From Desulfobacula sp. (lineage in GTDB: Bacteria; Desulfobacterota; Desulfobacteria; Desulfobacterales; Desulfobacteraceae): 6,922 bases of DNA. This document shows positions 1-5,974 of the stretch, in pieces. Under the pieces are notes generated by a model. That model worked only from the letters and a program-made list of their open reading frames with translations, was not told the DNA's origin and made no database searches. The stretch covers positions 1 to 6,922 of the forward strand of contig JAQICW010000145.1 of NCBI GenBank assembly GCA_027858355.1. The letters are read 5' to 3'. The position numbers were made by a program, and so were the translations under genes. Positions within the stretch are counted from its first letter, which is position 1; each line of letters opens with the position of its first letter.

Positions 1-237
1 CTTGTGGTTGTATCCGTGGGTTCAAATGCCAATCCTCTGCTCACAAATTCAACACCTGATATTGCCCTGAACAGATGGGGCAATATTGTTGCTGATCCTG
101 CAAACGGAAAAACCTCTAAAAAAGGTATCTGGGCCGGGGGAGATATTGTAACGGGTGCTGCAACAGTTATTATGGCCATGGGTGCGGGTCGGGCTTCAGC
201 CGACTCAATACACGATTATCTGACCCTGGGCTGGTAA
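1..237 (+). CDS. gltA: C-terminal end of NADPH-dependent glutamate synthase (GltA-type) or NfnL-like flavoprotein subunit, 5' truncated
   Basis: The reading frame is open from the first base and ends at TAA 235-237, so only the last 78 residues are present. The piece reads VGSNANPLL, then RWGNIV, a GKTSKKGIWAGGD block and TGAATVIMAMGAGR. The AGGD plus TGAATVI-MGAG pattern is the second FAD-contacting strand and helix of the GltD/GltA-type pyridine nucleotide-disulfide oxidoreductase fold. The same C-terminus occurs in the homotetrameric GltA-type glutamate synthase, in SudA-type sulfide dehydrogenase and in NfnL (large subunit of the electron-bifurcating NADH-ferredoxin:NADP oxidoreductase), and these cannot be told apart from the tail alone. 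These proteins move electrons between NAD(P)H and a partner active site in the cytoplasm. The upstream gene that would decide the identity is outside the window. The family is secure; the exact member is not. Confidence 0.85.
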   Translation, partial: LVVVSVGSNANPLLTNSTPDIALNRWGNIVADPANGKTSKKGIWAGGDIVTGAATVIMAMGAGRASADSIHDYLTLGW

Positions 238-240
238 TCA

Positions 241-300
241 ATTAATTTTACCATGAAGAGCATGAAAAAAAAAGCTTCATGCTCTTTCATGGTGATTAAT
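241..300. terminator. Long hairpin between convergent genes, probable bidirectional terminator
   Basis: The arms CCATGAAGAGCATGAA (251-266) and TTCATGCTCTTTCATGG (276-292) pair over 16 bp with a single-base bulge. The loop contains an A-run. ACC/GGT extends the stem, and outer ATTAAT arms (241-246 and 295-300) extend it further after a small internal loop. It lies 3 bp after the stop of the + strand gene and 11 bp beyond the stop of the minus-strand CooT gene, the usual place for a shared terminator. Neither side has a clean U-tract right after the stem, so intrinsic termination is likely but not textbook. Confidence 0.7.
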
Positions 301-311
301 CATAAAGCCAC

Positions 312-539
312 TTAAGTTGATAGCATTGATTGTTTAATATATATCTTGTGATCCACCAATGATAATGAGTGGATATGGCCTTTAATAAATTTTTGTTCAC
401 CAAAGATAGAGACAAGAAGGATGCCGTCTTCATCCGGTTCAACCCTGTCAACTGCTTCCATTAACAATGTTTCTTCAGGCTTGCCAGACTCGCCAGGCGT
501 GCCGTCATTTTCAAGTAAATATGCATTTGCCTCACACAT
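312..539 (-). CDS. CooT-family small (nickel-binding type) protein
   Basis: This 75-residue protein starts MCEANAYL, with Cys as residue 2, the hallmark of the CooT family. In Rhodospirillum rubrum CooT that cysteine takes part in nickel binding at the dimer interface. The conserved EAVDRVEP, SIFGEQK and VDHKI blocks follow in order. The small beta-rich fold acts in the cytoplasm, classically in supplying nickel to carbon monoxide dehydrogenase. The frame continues 18 codons further upstream, but the internal ATG at 537-539 is chosen because family members begin Met-Cys and because AAGGAG (550-555) sits 10 bases upstream. It is the last gene of the minus-strand cluster, 19 bp after the DUF3842 gene. 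No CODH or hydrogenase gene is visible, so the nickel client is unknown. A Gly/Glu-rich insert at about residues 11-22 makes it slightly longer than the usual ~65 residues. Confidence 0.8.
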   Translation of the reverse strand: MCEANAYLLENDGTPGESGKPEETLLMEAVDRVEPDEDGILLVSIFGEQKFIKGHIHSLSLVDHKIYIKQSMLST

Positions 540-558
540 TACACCATCACTCCTTATA

Positions 559-984
559 TTATAAAAAAAATAAATGTTTATCCAATAGTTCATCTACCAG
601 TTGAGGCAGGGGTAACCCGCTCACCCCGACAATCTCCAGGTTTTCCTGGGTCAAAGGCAGAAGAATTTTTTTTGCATCAGCAGAACATATGGCTTCTGCC
701 ATAAGCGGTGTCACCTCTCCCATCATTGCATGGGGCATGATGATCCCCACAGGCCCGATAATGACATCGGCCTTTTGTACAGTCTGAACAATGGCATTAG
801 TGCCGGAAGCCCCTTTATTTGCTTTTGACTTCAGCATCTGGGCCGTGGCAATGGCATTGGTTCCAAGAGCTATGATTTCTATCCTCTCTTCAAACCGCTC
901 TTTAAGTTTCTTAATAATAGCTGACCCTATGCCACCCCCCTGGCCATCAATGACACAAACTCTTTTTTTATTGTTCGCTCCCAT
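559..984 (-). CDS. DUF3842 family protein (Rossmann-like, function unknown)
   Basis: The 141-residue product matches the conserved DUF3842 pattern as I recall it: VCVIDGQGGGIGSAI near the N-terminus, IIALGTNAIAT, then GASGTNAIV, DVIIGPVGIIMPHAMMGEVTP and a C-terminal EIVGV...PLPQLVDELL. The Gly-rich GQGGGIG loop after a first beta strand resembles a dinucleotide- or nucleotide-binding Rossmann turn, but no activity has been assigned to the family to my knowledge. There is no signal peptide or membrane segment, so it is cytoplasmic. The ATG at 982-984 is preceded only by a weak purine stretch (AAAGGCAG). It lies 71 bp after tmk and ends 19 bp before the CooT gene, so it is most likely co-transcribed with both and close-coupled to CooT. 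The family assignment is firm; a role in nickel or cofactor handling is only an inference from the neighbour. Confidence 0.85.
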   Translation of the reverse strand: MGANNKKRVCVIDGQGGGIGSAIIKKLKERFEERIEIIALGTNAIATAQMLKSKANKGASGTNAIVQTVQKADVIIGPVGIIMPHAMMGEVTPLMAEAICSADAKKILLPLTQENLEIVGVSGLPLPQLVDELLDKHLFFL

Positions 985-1055
985 ATCTTTTGTCTGCCTT
1001 TAGCTTATTCAGTGCCCGAAAAAACCCGGCAATCTTCCCAATTCCTTTGTCAGGC

Positions 1056-1703
1056 TCAAATTTTCGAATAACCTTTAATAATCTTTTTAACTTCATTAAA
1101 AATCTTATCTTCAACCCTTTCCATGGTGGTGTTGCCATCAATGATGATGATTTTCTCGAGGTCCTTCAATACATCAAAGGCTTGAAAATAGTTGGCTCTG
1201 ACTTTTTTCATGACATCAATTTTCTCATACATATCAAAATTGCTGCGGCTTGATTTTATTCTCTCAAAACAAAGATCTGGATCAACATCAATAAAAATAG
1301 TCACATCAGGCCTTAAAATATCTGCGTTCAGGGAATTTGCATGGATCACCCATTCCATATCAATATATTGGGCATGATATGCATAGGATGAAAAATAATA
1401 CCTGTCACATAATACCATCTCACCCTGGTCGACTTTCAAACAAACCCCATTTTCTTGATTCACCAGATGATCTGTCCTGTCCGCTGCAAAAAGGGAGGCA
1501 ATGGTTCTTTGATCCGTGGCAACTTTTCCTGAAAGCATCTGCCGGATGAGTGATCCAATTGGGCCGTCAGTGGGTTCAAAGGTTGAATAGATCTTATTTC
1601 CCAAGATCTCCAGCCGCTTAGATATATTCTTTATCTGAGTACTTTTTCCAGACCCGTCAAGGCCTTCAAAAACAATAAATCTGCCCTTATTTTTCTCACC
1701 CAA
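1056..1703 (-). CDS. tmk: dTMP kinase (thymidylate kinase)
   Basis: The 215-residue protein phosphorylates dTMP to dTDP with ATP, an essential step of dTTP synthesis in the cytoplasm. The Walker A loop GLDGSGKST is at residues 14-22, followed by the substrate loop FEPTDGPIG (about 42-50), the DRYYFSS motif near residue 100 and a LID segment with basic residues (RIKSSR). The P-loop lacks the arginine of type I enzymes and the LID carries the basic residues, the type II (E. coli-like) arrangement. Length is normal (about 205-215). The start codon is TTG at 1701-1703. An in-frame stop lies seven codons upstream with no ATG or GTG between, and GAGG (1712-1715) sits 8 bases before the TTG, so the start is well fixed. 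It is the first gene of the tmk-DUF3842-CooT cluster. Confidence 0.95.
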   Translation of the reverse strand: MGEKNKGRFIVFEGLDGSGKSTQIKNISKRLEILGNKIYSTFEPTDGPIGSLIRQMLSGKVATDQRTIASLFAADRTDHLVNQENGVCLKVDQGEMVLCDRYYFSSYAYHAQYIDMEWVIHANSLNADILRPDVTIFIDVDPDLCFERIKSSRSNFDMYEKIDVMKKVRANYFQAFDVLKDLEKIIIIDGNTTMERVEDKIFNEVKKIIKGYSKI

Positions 1704-1711
1704 TTTATAAA

Positions 1712-1715
1712 CCTC
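1712..1715 (-). promoter_or_regulatory. Ribosome binding site fixing the TTG start of tmk
   Basis: On the minus strand GAGG lies 8 bases before TTG 1701-1703. With the in-frame TAA seven codons upstream, it leaves TTG as the only usable start before the P-loop. TTG starts usually lower translation, which may keep Tmk output modest. Confidence 0.65.
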
Positions 1716-1754
1716 AAGCTTTTATTTCATATTATCCATACCATTTAAACGCAA

Positions 1755-1783
1755 TGTATAACAACATACAAGTTTCTTGGCAA
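1755..1783 (-). promoter_or_regulatory. Sigma-70-like promoter for the tmk-DUF3842-CooT cluster
   Basis: On the minus strand TTGCCA (1778-1783) and TATACA (1755-1760) are separated by exactly 17 bases. They match the -35 and -10 consensus at 5/6 and 4/6. Transcription would start near 1748, giving a leader of about 45 nt to the TTG start. The other strand of the 1704-1902 gap holds no equally good promoter for the flavoprotein gene. A TATGAT at 1871-1876 is a possible -10 but has no matching -35. Confidence 0.5.
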
Positions 1784-1902
1784 GTATTTGCGCTTTCCCT
1801 TAAACTTTTTCATATATTTTCTCATACAAAAAAAGAGGCTTGCTATCATTATGAAACCGGTTTATTAAGATATGATTCTAATTTTTAATATTTGGGTGAT
1901 AT

Positions 1903-3282
1903 ATGGCGTATGATGTAATTATCGTGGGCGGTGGTCCTGCCGGGCTTTTTGCGGCCTATTATTTAACGGAACATTCCAAGTTAAATGTATTATTAATCGA
2001 AAAAGGCAAAAGCCCCTTAAAAAGAAAATGCCCAAATCATAATCTTCAAAAATGCATCCAGTGCGATCCTTGCAATATTCTGTCCGGAATCGGCGGTGCC
2101 GGCCTTTATTCGGATGGCAAGCTTAATTTCATTCCCAGGCTTGGAAAAACAGACTTAACTCAATTTATGTCTTTGAATTCTGCCCAGGATCTGATTGATG
2201 AAACAGAAAAGATTTTTACAAAATTCAAAATGGACGGGCCTGTTTTCCCCACCAACATGGAAGAGGCAAAACAAATTCGAAAGGAGGCAAAACGCTTTGG
2301 AATTGACCTTTTGCTGATCAAGCAAAAGCATTTAGGATCAGACAACCTACCAACCTATATTGCAGGGATGGCCAAGTATATCCAGACAAAAGGGCTTGAG
2401 ATAAAAACCAGGGAAACAGTAATTGATATCCTTGAAAAAGATGGTAACATTCATGGAGTTATAACAGATAAAGCCAAATATGAGGCTTCCAATGTTATTC
2501 TTGCTCCCGGTAGAATCGGGGCAAACTGGATGGCCTCCCTTGCCCTGAAACACGGGATCAAACTGAGTCAGAGAGGAATAGAAGTCGGGGTCAGAGTCGA
2601 GGTCCATAATGACATTATGGATGACCTTTGTAATATTATTTATGATCCGACTTTTTTTATTCAGACACCCACTTATGATGACCAGACCAGAACCTTTTGC
2701 ACTAATCAGGGCGGATTTATTTCCCTTGAAAACTACAAGGAATTTGTCTGTGTAAACGGTCATGCCTATTCAGATAAAAAATCATCAAACACAAATTTTG
2801 CATTCCTTTCAAAGGTGGTTTTAACAGAGCCTGTCACGGATAACCAGGCCTATGGCGAATCCATTGGGAGGCTGGCCACCATTATTGGCGGTGGTAAACC
2901 TATTTTACAACGGTTTGGAGAATTAAAACGAGGAAGACGTTCGACCTTGAACAGGATCAGAAAAGGGTATAGAGAACCGACCATGACCAATGTAGTTTGC
3001 GGTGATATTGCCATGGCTTTGCCTGAAAGAATTTTGACGAACCTGAGGGAAGGTCTGGAATCCTTGAATTTAGTTATTCCTGGTGTCTCCAACGATGAGA
3101 CCCTGCTTTATGCGCCGGAAATAAAATTCTTTGCCACACAGGTGGAATCGAACAATTATCTTGAAACCAGCATTAAAGGGATGTATGTGGCAGGGGACGG
3201 CCCAGGGGTTGCAGGCAATATTGTATCGGCTGCGGCAACAGGTATTATCCCGGCTAAACGGATTATTAATGGTGAATTGTGA
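1903..3282 (+). CDS. FAD-dependent dehydrogenase of the COG2509 type, with a four-cysteine cluster
   Basis: The 459-residue flavoprotein begins with beta strand DVIIVGGGPAGLFAAYYL (FAD-binding GxGxxG, residues 9-14) and has ribose-binding Glu33 in LLIEKG. Its C-terminal FAD motif is GMYVAGDGPG at about 426-435. Between residues 43 and 57 lies C-x7-C-x2-C-x2-C, directly before SGIGGAGLYSDGKLN (about 61-75), a signature of COG2509-like dehydrogenases. The physiological substrate of this family is not established to my knowledge. No membrane segment is seen, so it is probably cytoplasmic. ATG 1903 follows a loose GGGTGAT ribosome site. The gene stands alone, divergent from tmk and convergent with queD, so context gives no strong clue to function. 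The cysteine spacing could hold a metal or Fe-S centre, which is inference. The stop codon falls within a tandem GAATTGT repeat. Confidence 0.85.
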   Translation: MAYDVIIVGGGPAGLFAAYYLTEHSKLNVLLIEKGKSPLKRKCPNHNLQKCIQCDPCNILSGIGGAGLYSDGKLNFIPRLGKTDLTQFMSLNSAQDLIDETEKIFTKFKMDGPVFPTNMEEAKQIRKEAKRFGIDLLLIKQKHLGSDNLPTYIAGMAKYIQTKGLEIKTRETVIDILEKDGNIHGVITDKAKYEASNVILAPGRIGANWMASLALKHGIKLSQRGIEVGVRVEVHNDIMDDLCNIIYDPTFFIQTPTYDDQTRTFCTNQGGFISLENYKEFVCVNGHAYSDKKSSNTNFAFLSKVVLTEPVTDNQAYGESIGRLATIIGGGKPILQRFGELKRGRRSTLNRIRKGYREPTMTNVVCGDIAMALPERILTNLREGLESLNLVIPGVSNDETLLYAPEIKFFATQVESNNYLETSIKGMYVAGDGPGVAGNIVSAAATGIIPAKRIINGEL

Positions 3283-3287
3283 ATTGT
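3274..3287 (+). repeat. Tandem 7-bp repeat (GAATTGT x2) across the flavoprotein stop codon
   Basis: GAATTGT occurs twice head to tail at 3274-3280 and 3281-3287, covering the last two codons and the TGA (3280-3282). A related AAATGG follows, echoing AATGG just before the repeat. Gain or loss of a unit would shift the C-terminal end by only a few residues. Confidence 0.6.
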
Positions 3288-3319
3288 AAATGGTTAGGGA
3301 AGGCATAATTACTCCATGC

Positions 3320-3706
3320 TTATCGCTCGGGGAAATAGGTGGCACAGGCATCATCTGATTCCCAGGCCATGACTTTTGAAACTCTTATCTCTTCACCCTG
3401 GCCCTGATCTAAAAGTGCCTGCACTCTTTGCGCAATATATACGGCAATGCGCTCTGATGTAGGCTGTACACCCTCAAACATTTTGAGATCATTTAAAAAT
3501 TTATGATCCAGTTCTCCTTTGACAACCTCTCTCACGACCTTTTTTATATCACCAAAATCAGCAAGCACACCGGCTGAATTCAATTTTTCTCCTGTAACAC
3601 AAACTTCGATGTGCCAGTTATGCCCATGCAAATTTTCACATTTTTGCCCCACCATTGTCAATTGATGGGCACCTGCAAAACGAGTTTTTACCTTAAGTTC
3701 AAACAT
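3320..3706 (-). CDS. queD: 6-carboxy-5,6,7,8-tetrahydropterin synthase (QueD / PTPS family)
   Basis: The 128-residue protein belongs to the 6-pyruvoyl-tetrahydropterin synthase family and most likely converts dihydroneopterin triphosphate to 6-carboxytetrahydropterin for queuosine biosynthesis. All catalytic features are visible: zinc ligands His14 (FAGAHQL), His27 and His29 (LHGHNW), active-site Cys23, the Asp67-His68 pair (ELDHKFLND), the PTSE block at 82-85 and Glu116 (AWES). Length fits bacterial QueD (about 120). The ATG is preceded by AAGGA about 6 bases upstream. It begins 20 bp after the dnaJ stop on the same strand and is probably co-transcribed with it. No other queuosine gene (queC, queE, queF) is in the window. 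A pterin-synthase paralogue such as PTPS-III is an alternative, but the single Cys-His arrangement fits QueD. Confidence 0.9.
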   Translation of the reverse strand: MFELKVKTRFAGAHQLTMVGQKCENLHGHNWHIEVCVTGEKLNSAGVLADFGDIKKVVREVVKGELDHKFLNDLKMFEGVQPTSERIAVYIAQRVQALLDQGQGEEIRVSKVMAWESDDACATYFPER

Positions 3707-3726
3707 AGTCGGTCCTTTAAGTTAAC

Positions 3727-4827
3727 CTAAAGGTTCTTAAATAGATTTTTCAGTTTGTTTGATATTTTATTTGAATCAAGCTTGTCAAAGTCTTCCAGTA
3801 ATTTTATCTGTTTTTGATTCAGCTTGGTGGGTGTTTTTATTATAACCTTGATAATCTGATCACCTCTTCGGCCCGTTCTAAGCGAGGCGATTCCCTCCCC
3901 TCTCAGCCTGAAAACATCCCCATACTGGGTGGCTTTAGGAATTTTAAATTTTTCTTCGCCCACCAGGGTGGGAATGGTAATTTCATCTCCAAGTGCTGCC
4001 TGGATAAATGAAATGTCAATGGCACAGATAATATCCATGTTATCCCGTTGGAAAAATTTATGGGGTTTGACATTGATCACCACATACAGGTCTCCGGAAG
4101 TCCCTTCAGGAGAAGGAGATGCTTCGCCTTCTCCCGTCAGCCGAAGTTTTGATCCAACATCAACTCCTGCCGGAATCTTCACCGGAACCTTCCGGGTTAT
4201 TTCAACCCTGCCAGCCCCTCTGCATTTTCTACAGGGATTAAGGATAATGCTCCCATGGCCCTTGCAATAAGGACAGGTGGTCTTTACCTTGAAAAAACCC
4301 TGGCTCTGAATAAACTGCCCTGTCCCATGACAATGGGAACAGGTCTCAGAGCTTGTGCCTCCCTGACATCCTGATCCTTTACAGCTATCGCATAGATCCA
4401 GCTTTGGAATGGAAATTGTCTTTTCAGTGCCAAAGGCAGCCTCCATAAAATCTATGGTCATGTTATACCTAAGATCAGACCCTCTTCTAACCCTGTTACC
4501 ACGACTGCTTCCTGAACCAAATCCAAAAAAATCTTCAAAAATATCACCAAAACTTGAAAAAATATCCTCAAATCCACTGGGGCCTGTATGACCGGCACCT
4601 TCAAGTCCCCGATGACCGAATTGATCGTAAATCTGGCGTTTATGATCATCATTGATCACTTCATAGGCTTCGGATGCTTCTTTGAATTTTTCTTCTGCTT
4701 CTTTATTATCCGGGTTCTTATCCGGATGGTATTTAATGGCAAGCTTCCGATATGCTTTTTTTAATTCCGGCTTTGAAACATCTTTTGCAACGCCAAGTAT
4801 TTCATAATAGTCACGTTTTTCTGTCAT
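3727..4827 (-). CDS. dnaJ: Chaperone protein DnaJ (type I Hsp40)
   Basis: The 366-residue co-chaperone stimulates DnaK ATPase and delivers unfolded substrates in the cytoplasm. The J-domain begins RDYYEILGV and carries HPD at residues 34-36. A short Gly/Phe region spans about 71-110. Four intact CxxCxGxG zinc modules begin at residues 146, 163, 185 and 199, making it type I DnaJ rather than CbpA. Two beta-barrel peptide-binding domains and a dimerisation tail complete it. The frame extends five codons further to ATG 4840-4842. I prefer ATG 4825-4827 because family members start two to five residues before RDYY and GGAG (4833-4836) lies 5 bases upstream. queD follows 20 bp downstream. dnaK and grpE are not adjacent. 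No CIRCE element or clear sigma-32 promoter was seen in the 103-bp gap to menG. Confidence 0.95.
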   Translation of the reverse strand: MTEKRDYYEILGVAKDVSKPELKKAYRKLAIKYHPDKNPDNKEAEEKFKEASEAYEVINDDHKRQIYDQFGHRGLEGAGHTGPSGFEDIFSSFGDIFEDFFGFGSGSSRGNRVRRGSDLRYNMTIDFMEAAFGTEKTISIPKLDLCDSCKGSGCQGGTSSETCSHCHGTGQFIQSQGFFKVKTTCPYCKGHGSIILNPCRKCRGAGRVEITRKVPVKIPAGVDVGSKLRLTGEGEASPSPEGTSGDLYVVINVKPHKFFQRDNMDIICAIDISFIQAALGDEITIPTLVGEEKFKIPKATQYGDVFRLRGEGIASLRTGRRGDQIIKVIIKTPTKLNQKQIKLLEDFDKLDSNKISNKLKNLFKNL

Positions 4828-4930
4828 CTGGGCTCCAACCATTCTATTGTATTCTTCCCTTTATTATGATATTTTTCCAACCTGCCTTGATAAATATCTT
4901 AAACTAACTCAGAAATCCAGGTTGTCAACG

Positions 4931-5632
4931 ATGAATAAAGAACTTGCTTTTGTCAAAGACATGTTTGACCGCATTGCGCCAAAATACGATTTTTTAAACC
5001 GCCTTTTAAGTATGCGGCAGGACATTGTCTGGAGAACCCAGATGGTAAAGGCTGTAAAGCTTCAAAAACACAGTCTGGTTCTGGATGTGGCCTGCGGAAC
5101 CTGTGATGTTGCCTTGGAGGTAAATTCTCAACTAATGGGCTGTTCCCGGATTTTTGGACTTGATTTTTCCTTTGGCATGTTAAGACTTGGAAAACAAAAA
5201 TTAATAAACCAGGATAAACAAAATATTGCCCTCTTAAATGCAGATGCTCTTAATATCCCTTTTCAGCATAATATTTTTGATGCAGTTTTTATTGCCTTTG
5301 GCATCAGAAACATCATGGATCGACAAAGGGCCATCTCTGCATTTTTCAAAGTCCTGAACAATGGAGGAAGGCTTGCTGTTCTTGAGTTAACCACACCTGA
5401 AAAAGGAGTTTTCCGTTCATTATATCTTCTATATTTTCAAAAGATTCTTCCCATTATCGGCTCTTTTTTTTCAAAGCACAACAATGCATACACTTACCTG
5501 CCCCAGTCTGTGCTAAACTTTCCCAGTCCCGTAGAGTTTTCAAAAATCATGAAAGAGGCAGGGTTTAAAAACATCAGATTCAAACAAATGACATTTGGCA
5601 TTGTAACTTTGTTTATCGGAACCAGGCCATAA
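4931..5632 (+). CDS. menG: Demethylmenaquinone methyltransferase (MenG/UbiE)
   Basis: The 233-residue SAM-dependent methyltransferase performs the last C-methylation of menaquinone synthesis (and of ubiquinone where present). The UbiE signature MFDRIAPKYDFLNRLLS is at residues 11-27, SAM motif I VLDVACGTCDVA at 50-61, the acidic post-I strand at GLDFS (76-80), NADALNIPF at 103-111 followed by FDAVFIAFGIRN, and the UbiE-typical YTYLPQS..FPSPVEF near 190-205. Length equals Bacillus MenG (about 233). The frame reaches back to 4847, but ATG 4931 is chosen because MNKELAFVKDMF aligns with known starts; AGG lies 9 bases upstream, a weak site. Motif I has Cys58 where most members have Gly (GTGD). 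It diverges from dnaJ, with no partner menaquinone genes in view. An anaerobe of this kind would use it for menaquinone, so menG is preferred over ubiE. Confidence 0.9.
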   Translation: MNKELAFVKDMFDRIAPKYDFLNRLLSMRQDIVWRTQMVKAVKLQKHSLVLDVACGTCDVALEVNSQLMGCSRIFGLDFSFGMLRLGKQKLINQDKQNIALLNADALNIPFQHNIFDAVFIAFGIRNIMDRQRAISAFFKVLNNGGRLAVLELTTPEKGVFRSLYLLYFQKILPIIGSFFSKHNNAYTYLPQSVLNFPSPVEFSKIMKEAGFKNIRFKQMTFGIVTLFIGTRP

Positions 5633-5656
5633 AAACAGCCATTGGCATCATTGATG

Positions 5657-5716
5657 TGAAAAGGGGCAAAAACGTCACGGCTTTGACGGTAGGAAAAATC
5701 CCCTTGAAAAGGGGCA
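5657..5716 (+). repeat. 12-bp direct repeat TGAAAAGGGGCA
   Basis: Exact copies lie at 5657-5668 and 5705-5716, 48 bp apart. The second copy forms the right half of a hairpin (5700-5714), so the first copy could compete for the same CCCCTT partner. The 48-bp spacing keeps one reading frame, in which AAA AGG GGC recurs, but that frame runs only to a TAG near 5746. Confidence 0.6.
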
Positions 5717-5730
5717 TAAATTGCTGTCAA
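5673..5730 (+). other. Nested stem-loop with alternative pairing, candidate structured RNA
   Basis: An outer stem pairs TTGACGGTAG (5683-5692) with TTGCTGTCAA (5721-5730), 10 bp with three G-U pairs. It encloses a perfect inner hairpin CCCCTT (5700-5705) / AAGGGG (5709-5714) with a GAA loop. TGACG (5684-5688) can instead pair with CGTCA (5673-5677) just upstream, so the two forms exclude each other. I recognise no known riboswitch or RNA family. It could also be part of a palindromic repeat element. Confidence 0.35.
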
Positions 5731-5752
5731 CCGCAGGTTCCATAGGGCAAAG

Positions 5753-5771
5753 CAGGCAACTGGCCTGTTGC
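5753..5771 (+). repeat. Overlapping small inverted repeats
   Basis: CAGGC (5753-5757) pairs with GCCTG (5763-5767), and the shifted arms GCAAC (5756-5760) and GTTGC (5767-5771) give an alternative hairpin. CCCTG/CAGGG (5777-5781 and 5784-5788) follows just downstream. These connect the nested structure on the left with the perfect palindrome on the right. Confidence 0.4.
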
Positions 5772-5788
5772 TCAACCCCTGAACAGGG

Positions 5789-5814
5789 CCTGTCCTACAA
5801 ATATGTAGGACAGG
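5789..5814. repeat. Perfect 11-bp inverted repeat with AATA loop, REP-like palindrome
   Basis: CCTGTCCTACA (5789-5799) and TGTAGGACAGG (5804-5814) are exact reverse complements around a 4-base loop. The nearest T-run is about 10 bases beyond the stem, so it is not a standard terminator. GC-rich perfect palindromes of this size are typical of REP or small MITE-type extragenic repeats, though a single copy cannot prove this. Confidence 0.55.
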
Positions 5815-5942
5815 TAGAGTCAATTTTTAAAAATCTGCTAAAACCCTTGGAATTGCGGTCTTTTCTGAATAATGATCTGGTTTTATTAACCGACATTCCC
5901 TCAAAAATTCAAAAAGCTTCTGTAAAACACGGCCTGAAATAG
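5815..5942 (+). pseudogene. Possible C-terminal coding fragment, unrecognised
   Basis: In the frame ending at TAG 5940-5942 the sequence reads VESIFKNLLKPLELRSF, then NDLVLLTDIPSKIQK, which looks like folded protein. The frame is nominally open back to a TTG at 5721, but that part runs through the palindromes and looks non-coding, and no start or ribosome site is found after them. I do not recognise a family. It may be the tail of a gene whose 5' part was replaced by the repeat cluster, or chance. Confidence 0.2.
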
Positions 5943-5974
5943 AACCTTTTTTAAACATCTTTTTAGTCTCTTAA

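Noticed and set aside
540..593. Longer start for the CooT gene at 593
   Set aside because: It would overlap the end of the DUF3842 gene and bury the conserved Met-Cys start; AAGGAG is correctly placed for 539.
1003..1037. Hairpin between tmk and the DUF3842 gene (GCCCG...CCGGC with A-run)
   Set aside because: The arms pair over only 3 bp and no terminator geometry results, so the gap does not split the cluster.
1854..1863. AAACCGGTTT palindrome in front of the flavoprotein gene
   Set aside because: A 10-bp palindrome is short, has no symmetric flanks and cannot be separated from chance.
2347..2763. 138-codon open frame on the minus strand
   Set aside because: It lies inside the well-supported flavoprotein gene, has no family features and is a shadow frame.
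3929..4270. 113-codon open frame on the + strand
   Set aside because: It is antisense to the dnaJ zinc-finger and C-terminal coding region and shows no protein-family signal.
4847..4930. Upstream extension of MenG to the ATG at 4847
   Set aside because: The 28 extra residues have no counterpart in the family, and MNKELAFVKDMF from 4931 aligns with known starts.
4828..4930. Heat-shock control site (CIRCE or sigma-32) in front of dnaJ
   Set aside because: No TTAGCACTC-type inverted repeat and no CTTGAA/CCCCAT pair at proper spacing on the dnaJ side were found.
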